Shown here in pieces: positions 35,363 to 42,915 of a stretch of DNA of 64,000 bases (its first letter is position 1; the number at the start of each line of letters is the position of its first letter). The translations under genes and the position numbers were made by a program. Source of the stretch: Desulfobotulus alkaliphilus (GTDB lineage Bacteria > Desulfobacterota > Desulfobacteria > Desulfobacterales > ASO4-4); contig NZ_VLLC01000015.1 in NCBI RefSeq assembly GCF_007830435.1, positions 1 to 64,000 of the forward strand, written 5' to 3'. The notes under the pieces are model-generated. The model had not been told where the DNA came from, searched no databases, and was given only the letters and a program-made list of their open reading frames with translations.

Positions 35363-35397
35363 CCATGGGGTCCTTCAGCAGAACAGAAGGCCCATGG
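35363..35397 (-). other. Intergenic stem-loop before the DUF2284 gene
   Basis: CCATGGG (35363-35369) with CCCATGG (35391-35397), and CCTTC (35372-35376) with GAAGG (35386-35390), stack into one hairpin. No T-run follows, so it looks like an mRNA processing or stability structure inside the operon. It ends 22 bp upstream of the DUF2284 start. Confidence 0.55.
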
Positions 35398-35407
35398 AGA
35401 GGGTTTT

Positions 35408-35965
35408 TCAGTGTTCAATGCCCGCCCTTGCCGTAACACCTTGATGGTAATGGTGTTTGATTTCCCTGACCTCACTGACCATATCCGCCAGTTCAATGAT
35501 TTCCACGGGAGCATAACGGCCGGACAAAACGAGATCCATCATGGGTGGCTTGTTTCGGATCAGTTCAACAACATCTTCCACCTCAATCAGGCCGAAATCC
35601 ATGGCCACATTGATTTCATCAAGGATGATCATCTGATATTCACCTGAGGCAATGGATTTTTCGGCGATTTTGAGTCCTTCCTGAGCCAGTTCCACATCCA
35701 GAGGTGCAGGGTTTTCCTTCATGACGAAACTGGGCAGACCGCACTGGATTGCCGTCAGCCTCTCTGAAAGGTAGTTTTCTATGGCAAGTATTTCTCCATA
35801 TTTTTCTCCCTTCATGAACTGGATGATTAAAACCCTGTTGCCGTGGCCGATGCTGCGCAGGGCCTGCCCCAGGCAGGATGTGGTTTTTCCTTTTCCATCC
35901 CCTGTAATCACAAGCACCAGTCCCCGCTTATGGCGCTCCATGGTAGCTGCTATAGATTCTTCCAT
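35408..35965 (-). CDS. cobO: Cob(I)yrinic acid a,c-diamide / cob(I)alamin adenosyltransferase (CobO/BtuR type)
   Basis: 185 residues. The N-terminal P-loop GDGKGKTT (22-29), QFMKGEK and the LDEINVAMDFGLI segment are hallmarks of the BtuR/CobO family, which transfers the adenosyl group of ATP to Co(I) corrinoids. GGAG precedes the ATG. It lies directly downstream of meaB in the mutase operon, supplying the adenosylcobalamin that the mutase needs. No other corrin-synthesis genes are in the window, so salvage is likely. Confidence 0.93.
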   Translation of the reverse strand: MEESIAATMERHKRGLVLVITGDGKGKTTSCLGQALRSIGHGNRVLIIQFMKGEKYGEILAIENYLSERLTAIQCGLPSFVMKENPAPLDVELAQEGLKIAEKSIASGEYQMIILDEINVAMDFGLIEVEDVVELIRNKPPMMDLVLSGRYAPVEIIELADMVSEVREIKHHYHQGVTARAGIEH

Positions 35966-35986
35966 ATGCTGTCACTCCGGAATAGA

Positions 35987-36016
35987 ACCCGGTTCCCTGC
36001 TGAGGAGGAACCGGGT
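35987..36016 (-). other. Intergenic stem-loop between meaB and cobO
   Basis: ACCCGGTTCC (35987-35996) and GGAACCGGGT (36007-36016) form a perfect 10-bp stem with a 10-nt loop. On the minus strand no U-run follows, so it is not a standard terminator. It sits 22 bp upstream of the cobO start. Confidence 0.6.
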
Positions 36017-36057
36017 CTGGGATTAATGGATTCTCTGGCGGATAGCCAGGCATTCTT

Positions 36058-37032
36058 TCAGGTCATTTTTTTTAAATACCGGGTAGCAATTTCTTCCGCC
36101 AGTGTGTAGGGATCTGTTTCCTTATTCACAAGCCGCCCTATCATGGCATCCAACTCGCCATTGGCCATGAGATCATTGAGTACGGGATCAAGTATGGCAC
36201 AGCGGATGGCTTCATTGAACTCCGTTGCGGCCTTTCTGGCAGACCAGTTTCCAATGAGACTTTTGCTGACAAGATGTTCGTAGTGCTCGTTGATGCTTAA
36301 TGCAAGATCGCTTACGCTCTGACTGAAACCTGATGGCTCAAAGGCGTTGTCACATTTCAGAATGGGAGGTCGCCAGCCGCCGGGAAAGGCGGATTCCGGT
36401 GCCATGTTGAGCATGGTCACCAGCTCCCTGCGGAGCTTGGAAGATCCTTCCCTTTCCGCCTTGTTGATGACAAAGATGCTGGCTATTTCCAGTATCCCCG
36501 CCTTAATGGCCTGAATGTCGTCGCCCATGCCGGGTATGAGAACCACAAGAACCGTGTGGGCATAGTGCATGATGTCCACTTCCTGCTGACCCGTACCCAC
36601 GGTTTCCACAAGAATGACATCCTTACCCATGACATCCATGATGTGGATGGCATCCCCCACAGCTCTGGAAAGTCCGCCCAGAGCCCCCCGTGTGGCAACA
36701 CTCCGCACGAAAACGCCGGGATCCTCCGCATGGCGCTGCATCCGTATGCGGTCCCCGAGAATGGCACCGCCCGTGAAAGGACTTGTGGGATCCACGGCGA
36801 TGACACCTACGGTTCTTCCCATTTTACGGAAAGCATCAATGAGTCCGTCCACCAGTGTGCTTTTGCCCGCTCCCGGCGGACCCGTCAGGCCGACAACGTG
36901 GGAGTGGCCCGTTAAGGGAAAAATATCCTTCATGGTACTGCGGGCTTCAGCCACATTGTCTTCAATATGACGGATGAGACGTGATGCAGATCTTACATCT
37001 CCGGATTGAATTTTTTTTACTTTATCGACCAT
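36058..37032 (-). CDS. meaB: MeaB/ArgK-family GTPase chaperone of B12-dependent acyl-CoA mutase
   Basis: 324 residues from ATG 37032, one bp after the stop of the B12-subunit gene; the open frame reaches 37239 but overlaps that gene. Walker A GPPGAGKS (51-58), the switch region DRIRM, and DVILVETVGTGQQEVD (base-binding and switch) are typical of MeaB. The G-protein gates cofactor loading and protects the radical mutase from inactivation. Its place in the mutase operon makes the mutase at 37564-39246 its client. Confidence 0.93.
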   Translation of the reverse strand: MVDKVKKIQSGDVRSASRLIRHIEDNVAEARSTMKDIFPLTGHSHVVGLTGPPGAGKSTLVDGLIDAFRKMGRTVGVIAVDPTSPFTGGAILGDRIRMQRHAEDPGVFVRSVATRGALGGLSRAVGDAIHIMDVMGKDVILVETVGTGQQEVDIMHYAHTVLVVLIPGMGDDIQAIKAGILEIASIFVINKAEREGSSKLRRELVTMLNMAPESAFPGGWRPPILKCDNAFEPSGFSQSVSDLALSINEHYEHLVSKSLIGNWSARKAATEFNEAIRCAILDPVLNDLMANGELDAMIGRLVNKETDPYTLAEEIATRYLKKMT

Positions 37033-37033
37033 A

Positions 37034-37438
37034 TCAGTCTCTCTTTTTGACGTTTTGTCTGAACCATTCCACGATATCGTCAAGTTTTTCTCCGGGAGTG
37101 AACAGGGCCTTGAGGCCTGCGTCATAAAGGAACTGAAAATCCTGATCCGGTATGATACCACCGCCAACCACGTCAATGTCATCGGCTCCCCGCTGCCTGA
37201 GCTGCTCCACAACGGCAGGGAAGAGGTAGCGGTGGGCACCGGAGAGACAGCTCAGGCCAACCACATCCACATCCTCCTGAATGGCTGCCGCTGCAATCTG
37301 TTCGGGGGTCTGGTGGCAGCCCGTATAAATCACTTCAAAACCCGCATCCCGAAAACAACGGGCCAGTACCCTGGCACCTCTGTCATGACCGTCCAAACCC
37401 GGTTTTGCAACCATCACACGAATAATATGTTCTGACAT
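37034..37438 (-). CDS. B12-binding small subunit of acyl-CoA mutase
   Basis: 134 residues. The cobalamin-binding motif D-x-H-x2-G is present as DGHDRG (residues 16-21; His18 the lower ligand to cobalt), followed by the GLSCLSGAH and VVGGGIIP segments that close the nucleotide-tail pocket. The length matches stand-alone B12 subunits such as IcmB (about 136). Pairs with the catalytic subunit encoded 125 bp upstream. Confidence 0.93.
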   Translation of the reverse strand: MSEHIIRVMVAKPGLDGHDRGARVLARCFRDAGFEVIYTGCHQTPEQIAAAAIQEDVDVVGLSCLSGAHRYLFPAVVEQLRQRGADDIDVVGGGIIPDQDFQFLYDAGLKALFTPGEKLDDIVEWFRQNVKKRD

Positions 37439-37501
37439 TATGGATATACCTCCATGCGCTCATGTCGCGTTATACAGCCAGTTTCACAAATCATGGTGAG
37501 T

Positions 37502-37537
37502 CGGGAGGCACAGGATGCCTTTTCATCCTGCCTCCCG
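37502..37537 (-). other. Intergenic stem-loop between mutase subunit genes
   Basis: CGGGAGG and CAGGATG on one side (37502-37517) pair with CATCCTG and CCTCCCG on the other (37524-37537), with a 2-nt bulge and a 6-nt loop. It is 26 bp after the large-subunit stop codon and about 63 bp before the small-subunit start, and lacks a U-run. Probably a stabilising or partial-termination structure that sets subunit ratios. Confidence 0.6.
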
Positions 37538-37563
37538 GTTTCAGGCCTCAGATATTTTTCTGA

Positions 37564-39246
37564 TCAGTAGAGACCCGGATCACGGTATTCTCCGTACACC
37601 TCGCGGTACACGTCACAGATTTCCTGTACGCTGGCGAAGTTTTTAACGGCTTCAATGCAGTGGGGCATGACATTGTCACCCTTTTTACAGGCGTTTTTAA
37701 TGTCTTCAAGGGATCTTTTGACAGCCTTGTCATCCCTTTTTCTCCGGACGGCTTCAAGGCTTTTAATCTGTTCAATTTCTACGGTATCGTCAATTTCCAC
37801 AAGGGGAATGGGTGAGGGTTCGGCGGAAACATACTTGTTGATGCCGACCATGATCTTTTCACCGGCATCAATCTGCTTCTGGAAATGATAGGCCGCATCG
37901 GCAATTTCAAGCTGGGGATAGCCCTTTTCAATGGCAGCGACCATGCCGCCCATGTCATCAATCTTATGGATGTATTCCCAGGCCTTTTCTTCCAGTTCAT
38001 TGGTAAGGGACTCAACAAAATAGGAGCCTGCCAGAGGATCAATCGTATTGGCTACACCGGTCTCCTCGGCTATGATCTGCTGGGTTCTCAGGGCGATCTG
38101 CACGGCATGATCCGATGGCAGACAGAGCACCTCATCAAGGGAGTTGGTATGCAGGGACTGGGTTCCGCCCAGTACGGCGGCAAGGGCCTGTGTGGCTGTG
38201 CGGATTACATTGTTGTAGGGCTGCTGTGCGGTGAGGGAACATCCTGCCGTCTGGGTATGGAAACGCATCCACCAGGAACGCTGATCCTGGGATTTGTAAC
38301 GATCCCGCATGGCTTTGGCCCAGATTCTTCGGGCAGCACGCAGTTTGGCGATTTCTTCGAAGAAATCACTGTGGGAATTGAAGAAGAAGGAAAGTCTCGG
38401 AGCAAAGGCATCCACGTGGAGCCCTTTGCGGCGGATGACATCTTCCACATATTCCATACCGTCCCTGAGGGTGAAGGCCAGTTCCTGCACTGCCGTGGCA
38501 CCGGCTTCACGGATATGATACCCGCTGATGGAGATGGTGTTCCAGCGGGGGACATGTTTGGCGCCGAACTCAACGGTGTCGCTGACCAGTTTTACGGAAG
38601 GGTCCGGAGGACACATGAGGGTTTTCTGGGCGATGAATTCCTTGAGCATGTCATTTTGTATGGTGCCCCCGATTTTTGTAAGGGGGATTCCTTTAAGTTC
38701 TGCTGCGGCGCAGTACATGGCCCATAAAACCGTTGCCGGTGGGTTGATGGTCATGGAGGTGGTCACCTGATCCATGGGGATGCCATCCACAAGCTGCATG
38801 AAGTCATCCAGGGTATCAATGGCCACACCGCATTTACCGCACTCGCCCCTTGCCTTGGGAGAGTCTGTGTCGTAGCCCATCAGTGTGGGGAAATCAAAGG
38901 CCGTACTCAGCCCGGTCTGTCCTTCCCTCAGCAGCATATGCCAGCGTTCGTTGGTGGTTTTTGCATTGCCCATCCCGGAAAACATTCGGAATGTCCAGTA
39001 TTTTCCCCTGTAACCCGTTGGCTGGTTGCCCCTGATGAAGGGGAACTGTCCCGGATACCCGATATCCTGTTCAAAATCCATGTGCTGAATGTCTTCGGGT
39101 CCGTAAAGGCGTTTGATTTCAAGGTCTGAGACCGTTGACCATCTGGGCTTCTGATCCGGGCCTTTGGCAATGACCTTTTTTACCTCATCTTCCCACTTCT
39201 GGCGCATCCGGCTGGAACTTTCCAGAACTTCCTTGGAAAAATACAT
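37564..39246 (-). CDS. B12-dependent acyl-CoA mutase large subunit, isobutyryl-CoA-mutase-like residues
   Basis: 560 residues, the TIM-barrel catalytic chain without the B12 domain, as in split mutases. Aligned by conserved blocks to methylmalonyl-CoA mutase, YWTFRMFSG places Phe89 where that enzyme has Tyr89, and LKEFIAQKTLMCPP places Gln207 where it has Arg207, the residue that holds the substrate carboxylate. His244 in ISISGYH is kept. Phe and Gln at these sites are what isobutyryl-CoA mutase (IcmA Phe80/Gln198) uses; 2-hydroxyisobutyryl-CoA mutase has Ile at the first. I infer isobutyryl-CoA/butyryl-CoA isomerisation rather than methylmalonyl-CoA. First gene of the operon with its B12 subunit, MeaB, CobO and DUF2284. 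Confidence 0.9.
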   Translation of the reverse strand: MYFSKEVLESSSRMRQKWEDEVKKVIAKGPDQKPRWSTVSDLEIKRLYGPEDIQHMDFEQDIGYPGQFPFIRGNQPTGYRGKYWTFRMFSGMGNAKTTNERWHMLLREGQTGLSTAFDFPTLMGYDTDSPKARGECGKCGVAIDTLDDFMQLVDGIPMDQVTTSMTINPPATVLWAMYCAAAELKGIPLTKIGGTIQNDMLKEFIAQKTLMCPPDPSVKLVSDTVEFGAKHVPRWNTISISGYHIREAGATAVQELAFTLRDGMEYVEDVIRRKGLHVDAFAPRLSFFFNSHSDFFEEIAKLRAARRIWAKAMRDRYKSQDQRSWWMRFHTQTAGCSLTAQQPYNNVIRTATQALAAVLGGTQSLHTNSLDEVLCLPSDHAVQIALRTQQIIAEETGVANTIDPLAGSYFVESLTNELEEKAWEYIHKIDDMGGMVAAIEKGYPQLEIADAAYHFQKQIDAGEKIMVGINKYVSAEPSPIPLVEIDDTVEIEQIKSLEAVRRKRDDKAVKRSLEDIKNACKKGDNVMPHCIEAVKNFASVQEICDVYREVYGEYRDPGLY

Positions 39247-40025
39247 ATGTTCACCAATCCTTTTTCTGACTTCAGGTTAACTGCACGCTGAAAGTTTGTT
39301 TCAGCATTTAGATGGACCTGCTTATTTATGCCTTATGCTGTATCCCGTCAGATGAACGGCTTGCATTTCGTCTGATTCCTGACAACAAAACATGCCTTGT
39401 ATGGGTGATCGGTGTTTTGTCCGGATTGTCGGTTAAGGTGTTGCCTGCCGGTTAAAATTCAGGATGCATCCCAAGTGATAAATTTGTATTTTGAGTTTTG
39501 TAGTGCAATGGGTATGCCAGTTTTATTTTGAAAGGATCTTCCTGCCTTAAGGCAAAGGCGTTTCACTGGTTTTGGAGGATAAGCCGCTTCTTTATCCACG
39601 CCATTTTTATATATTTGGAAGACGGTTTGCCTGTATTTCATATCGCAGACAGGTAAATTATATTTCCATATGTTTTGTATATGACGCTGCCGTAAGTGTG
39701 CATAAAACGCCACGAAACGTTACTCTCACCTTGAAAATCTCTTTTATTGAATGAAATCATGGCTTTTTAAAAATGGTTTAAAAAAAGGATGTGGCGATTT
39801 CGCACGGTTCAGGTTTTTTTTAAAAAAAATCAACGATGCGGCCACTCTTTCCATCCCGGCTAAAGGGGAGTCTGCCGGGCCTGTACGGCCTGATCGAAAA
39901 AAGGAAGTTTCAGTACAAAGGGTGCTATGGCCCTCGTTTTGCAGCCTTATCTCAAATATTGAAACAGGTATCAGGAGAGAGCTGGCCGATATGGAATCCT
40001 TTTATACTTATCTGGAAAGGGCGAG
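39247..40025. other. Long intergenic region upstream of the mutase operon
   Basis: 779 bp between the divergent mutase operon and the DUF6125-like gene. It must contain the mutase promoter, but I see no clear -35/-10, no sigma-54 GG-N10-GC element facing the mutase, and no riboswitch. Short reading frames at 39459-39713 (minus) and 39751-40029 (plus) lack convincing ribosome-binding sites or recognisable products. Base composition is somewhat A+T-rich. Confidence 0.4.
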
Positions 40026-40778
40026 ATGATGTCAGAAAAAATGGATGAAAAGCAGTCTCCGGAAGCTTCCGTCTCCATGCTTATGGATCTTTTGCACCGC
40101 AGCATGGTTCACTACGGACTCTGGTTTGCCGAAGTAAGGCACCAGCTGGGTCCGGACCGCAGCCATGGGGTGATCGCTGAGGTTTCCGATAAGGTTCTTG
40201 GCGTATATATGAACCGTTTTGCAAAGGTTCTTGGTTTTTCCATGAAAGACGGTCTTCCCGAACCCCTGCTGAATCTGCCCGAAGAAAAGAGGCTGGCACT
40301 CAGGGATGCGGTTTCCCAGAACTGGCTGGCTCTGGATGGTCTCTGGTTTCAGGGAGTGGAATTTGAACATGGCATGAACGATGCCAAGCGCTGCAATGAT
40401 TCCTGCTGGGCGCACTTTTCTCCCTTTGAAGCAGCCATGATCCGTAAAAGCCTCGGTCTTGGGAAAAACCCCGGACTGGAAGGGCTGAAAAAAGCATTGA
40501 ATTACAGGCTCTACGCCTTCATCAATGAGCAGAGCATCGAAGATACGGGACCGGACCGATTTGTTTTCCGCATGCACAAGTGCCGTGTGCAGGATGCACG
40601 TAAACGTAAAGGCCTTGAGGATTATCCATGTAAAAGTGCAGGAATGGTTGAATATCCTTTCTTTGCAAGGGAAATAGATCCCAGAATTAAGACCCGGTGC
40701 GTGGCCTGTCCTCCGGATGCCCATCCGGAAGAATGGTGGTGTGCCTGGGAATTTATTCTTGAAGGGGATAAAGCCTGA
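40026..40778 (+). CDS. DUF6125-like cytosolic protein
   Basis: 250 residues. A helical N-terminal half (LHRSMVHYGLWFAEVRHQLG) is followed by a conserved C-terminal block: CRVQDARKRKGLEDYPCKS, then AREIDPRIKTRCVACPPD and WWCAWEF. The pattern of Cys and Trp in this block fits the DUF6125 family of anaerobic bacteria, distantly like ATC-hydrolase proteins; function unknown. GAAAGGG precedes the ATG pair at 40026. A hairpin with trailing T-run lies downstream. Confidence 0.7.
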   Translation: MMSEKMDEKQSPEASVSMLMDLLHRSMVHYGLWFAEVRHQLGPDRSHGVIAEVSDKVLGVYMNRFAKVLGFSMKDGLPEPLLNLPEEKRLALRDAVSQNWLALDGLWFQGVEFEHGMNDAKRCNDSCWAHFSPFEAAMIRKSLGLGKNPGLEGLKKALNYRLYAFINEQSIEDTGPDRFVFRMHKCRVQDARKRKGLEDYPCKSAGMVEYPFFAREIDPRIKTRCVACPPDAHPEEWWCAWEFILEGDKA

Positions 40779-40792
40779 AAAAATCCTGCAAA

Positions 40793-40837
40793 GGCCGTCA
40801 TGGATAAGCAATGACGGCCATTCCCAAGAAACTTTTT
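40793..40837 (+). terminator. Probable terminator after the DUF6125-like gene
   Basis: GGCCGTCAT (40793-40801) and ATGACGGCC (40811-40819) form a perfect 9-bp stem; a run of T follows at 40831-40837, 11 bases later. It separates this gene from the riboswitch-controlled operon. Confidence 0.55.
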
Positions 40838-40883
40838 TTCAATAAGAACCCTTGAGTTTTTTCAGAGTCCATGACAGAAACGT

Positions 40884-41050
40884 TGCGTTCAGGGTGCGCT
40901 TTGCGCTTCATAGGGAATCCCGTGAAAATCGGGAACGGGCCCACCGCTGTAACCGGGGATGTTTTTTATAAAAGTGTCACTGTCCTTGAAAAGGATGGGA
41001 AGGCCATTAAAAAACAGATGATCCGGAAAGTCAGAAGACCTGCCCTGAAA
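40884..41050 (+). promoter_or_regulatory. Cobalamin riboswitch
   Basis: All core blocks of the B12 riboswitch appear in order: the AGGGTGCGC start (40891-40899), TAGGGAATCCCGTG (40911-40924), CGGGAACGGGCCCACCGCTG (40930-40949, the B12-box region), AGTGTCACTG (40973-40982), GGGAAGGCC (40997-41005) and AGTCAGAAGACCTGCC (41029-41044). It lies 240 bp upstream of btuF and would shut the uptake operon when B12 is plentiful. Confidence 0.95.
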
Positions 41051-41069
41051 GCTTTTTCCCCGACCTCTT

Positions 41070-41144
41070 GAGGATCAGAGGGCGGAAAGAATGATCCAGA
41101 CCCCTTAAGGGCGGATCCTCTGCATGAACCTTGTTTTTTCTTTT
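41070..41144 (+). terminator. Expression-platform hairpin of the cobalamin riboswitch
   Basis: GAGGATC (41070-41076) pairs with GATCCTC (41114-41120), enclosing a CCCC-rich/GGGCGG segment; a T-rich stretch begins 13 bases later at 41131-41144. It probably acts as the regulated terminator or anti-terminator, but I cannot fold the alternatives rigorously. The btuF ribosome-binding site is weak, so translational control is also possible. Confidence 0.5.
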
Positions 41145-41287
41145 GGAAAGCGTGTTCAGGCATGTGGTTTTTTCGTAAGAACGGGCATTTTCATACGGCC
41201 CATGGATTTTTACGGATATTTTCTTTCCTTCCTTCTTTTCCCCATCAGGTCCTGTAAGTGACTTTTTTTACGGTGCAGGTATCCTGA

Positions 41288-42142
41288 ATGAAAAAAAATG
41301 CTGCCCTGATCGGGATCATTCTTCTTTTTTTCCCCTTTGTTCTTTCCGCCGAACCCCGGCGCATTCTGCCCATGGCTCCCAATCTTGTGGAGGCCGTGTT
41401 TGCGCTTGGAGCGGGAGACATGGTGGCAGCCATTCCGGAATATACCTCATGGCCTCCCGAGGCACTGGATCTGCCGGTGGTAGGGGGGTACTTCAACCCC
41501 AATCTTGAGCGCATAGCCGCCATCAGGCCCGACCTTGTCATTCTGCAGGGCAGGCATGAAAAGGTGGATACATACTGCCGCAGACAGGGCATTCCCGTGC
41601 TGCGGGTGAGCATGGAAAACAGGGCTTCCATTGCACAAGGCATCCTTGCTCTGGGCAGGGCCCTGGAACGTGAAAATGAAGCCGTAAAACTTGTTGATTC
41701 TCTGGAAGCAGAGCTGGAAAAAATCCGCATACGATATGAGAGAGCCCACCCTCCCGCCGTACTCCTTGTGCTGGGAACAACACCCGGCACCCTTTCCCAG
41801 ATCATGACCGCAGGAAAAAACTCCTACCTTACCGAACTCATCGCACTGGCCGGGGGAAAAAATATTTTTGACGACCATCCCCAGAGCTATCCCTCCATTT
41901 CCAAGGAAGCCATTCTCATGCGTCAGCCGGATATCATCCTTGAACTGTTACCCGGAGAGTCCCCGCCAGCTCCGGAAGATCTTGTCAGAAAATGGCGGTC
42001 TCTTGGTCCCCTGCCTGCGGTGCGGCATGGCCGTATCCGGGCGCTTTCAGCAACCCATCTGCAGATGGCCGGTCCCCGTATTCCGGAAGCAGCGGCCCTT
42101 TTGGGGGAGGTGATGGAGGAGATGATGGCATGGGAGAATTAA
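41288..42142 (+). CDS. btuF: Cobalamin ABC transporter substrate-binding protein (BtuF-like)
   Basis: 284 residues with a signal peptide (MKKNAALIGIILLFFPFVLSA) and the periplasmic binding fold of class III binding proteins: RRILPMAPNLVEAVFALGAG, GGYFNPNLERIAAIRPDLV, a long backbone helix and a C-terminal lobe. It captures corrinoid in the periplasm and delivers it to BtuCD. First gene of the riboswitch-controlled operon; its stop overlaps btuD by 13 bp. Specificity for B12 rests on the riboswitch and neighbours, as the fold is shared with siderophore binding proteins. Confidence 0.9.
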   Translation: MKKNAALIGIILLFFPFVLSAEPRRILPMAPNLVEAVFALGAGDMVAAIPEYTSWPPEALDLPVVGGYFNPNLERIAAIRPDLVILQGRHEKVDTYCRRQGIPVLRVSMENRASIAQGILALGRALERENEAVKLVDSLEAELEKIRIRYERAHPPAVLLVLGTTPGTLSQIMTAGKNSYLTELIALAGGKNIFDDHPQSYPSISKEAILMRQPDIILELLPGESPPAPEDLVRKWRSLGPLPAVRHGRIRALSATHLQMAGPRIPEAAALLGEVMEEMMAWEN

Positions 42143-42915
42143 GGGGTGAAGCCCTTGGGTTTTCCCGGGAAAATGATTTTTTGCTCGGCCCTCTGGATGT
42201 GGAGGTTCCGCAGAAAGGGCTTTGCTGCATCATCGGACCCAATGGCGGGGGCAAATCCACCCTCCTGCAGATTCTTGCCGGCGTACTCAGGCCGGACAGG
42301 GGCAGGGTGCTGCTGGAAGGACGGCCCGTGGCACAGCTCCAGCGCAGGGAGGTGGCGGTCCGGGTGGGCTATCTTCCCCAGGCCGTACGCTCCCTCTATG
42401 CTTTCCGGACGGATGCTGTCGTGGCCATGGGCCGTTTTCCCGTGGATGGCGGGCATATCGGAAGGGCTTCGGCACGGGAGGCGGCACTGGCTGCCATGGA
42501 AAAAACCGGGATACTGCATCTGAAAGACCGTTTTATTTCCGATCTTTCCGGTGGAGAACGGCAAAGGGTGCTGCTGGCCTCTGTACTTTGCAGAAATCCC
42601 GACTATCTGCTGCTGGATGAACCGACCACAGGCCTTGATCCCCACCACGGGGCCGAATTCTTTTCCCTTCTGCAAAAAGAAACAAGGGCCAGTGCCGGGG
42701 CACTGGTGGTGAGCCATGACATCAATCTGGCCGCAGCCTTTGCGGATACTTTGATTTTTATGGATCAGGGACGGATTCTGGCCAGAGGCAAACCTGTTGA
42801 TGTGATGAATTCCGAAGTGCTTGCCAGAGCCTATGGCAGATCCATGGCCGTATGGCCCCATCCCGATGGCAGAGGTGGCAGGGTGCTGTTACCGGAGAGG
42901 AAAAAATTCCTGTGA
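42130..42915 (+). CDS. btuD: Cobalamin ABC transporter ATP-binding protein (BtuD-like)
   Basis: 261 residues from ATG 42130, supported by GGAGGAG at 42116-42122; the frame is open further upstream inside btuF. Walker A GPNGGGKST, Q-loop region YLPQAVRSLY, signature LSGGERQRV, Walker B YLLLDEPTTGLD and switch His in VVSHD are all intact. Powers import through BtuC. Starts inside the btuF 3' end and ends overlapping the btuC start. Confidence 0.92.
   Translation: MGELRGEALGFSRENDFLLGPLDVEVPQKGLCCIIGPNGGGKSTLLQILAGVLRPDRGRVLLEGRPVAQLQRREVAVRVGYLPQAVRSLYAFRTDAVVAMGRFPVDGGHIGRASAREAALAAMEKTGILHLKDRFISDLSGGERQRVLLASVLCRNPDYLLLDEPTTGLDPHHGAEFFSLLQKETRASAGALVVSHDINLAAAFADTLIFMDQGRILARGKPVDVMNSEVLARAYGRSMAVWPHPDGRGGRVLLPERKKFL

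Noticed and set aside
39751-40029. A 92-codon frame ending in ATGATG overlap with the DUF6125-like gene
   Set aside because: The overlap looked like coupling, but there is no ribosome-binding site, the composition is A-rich at the start and the protein is not recognisable.
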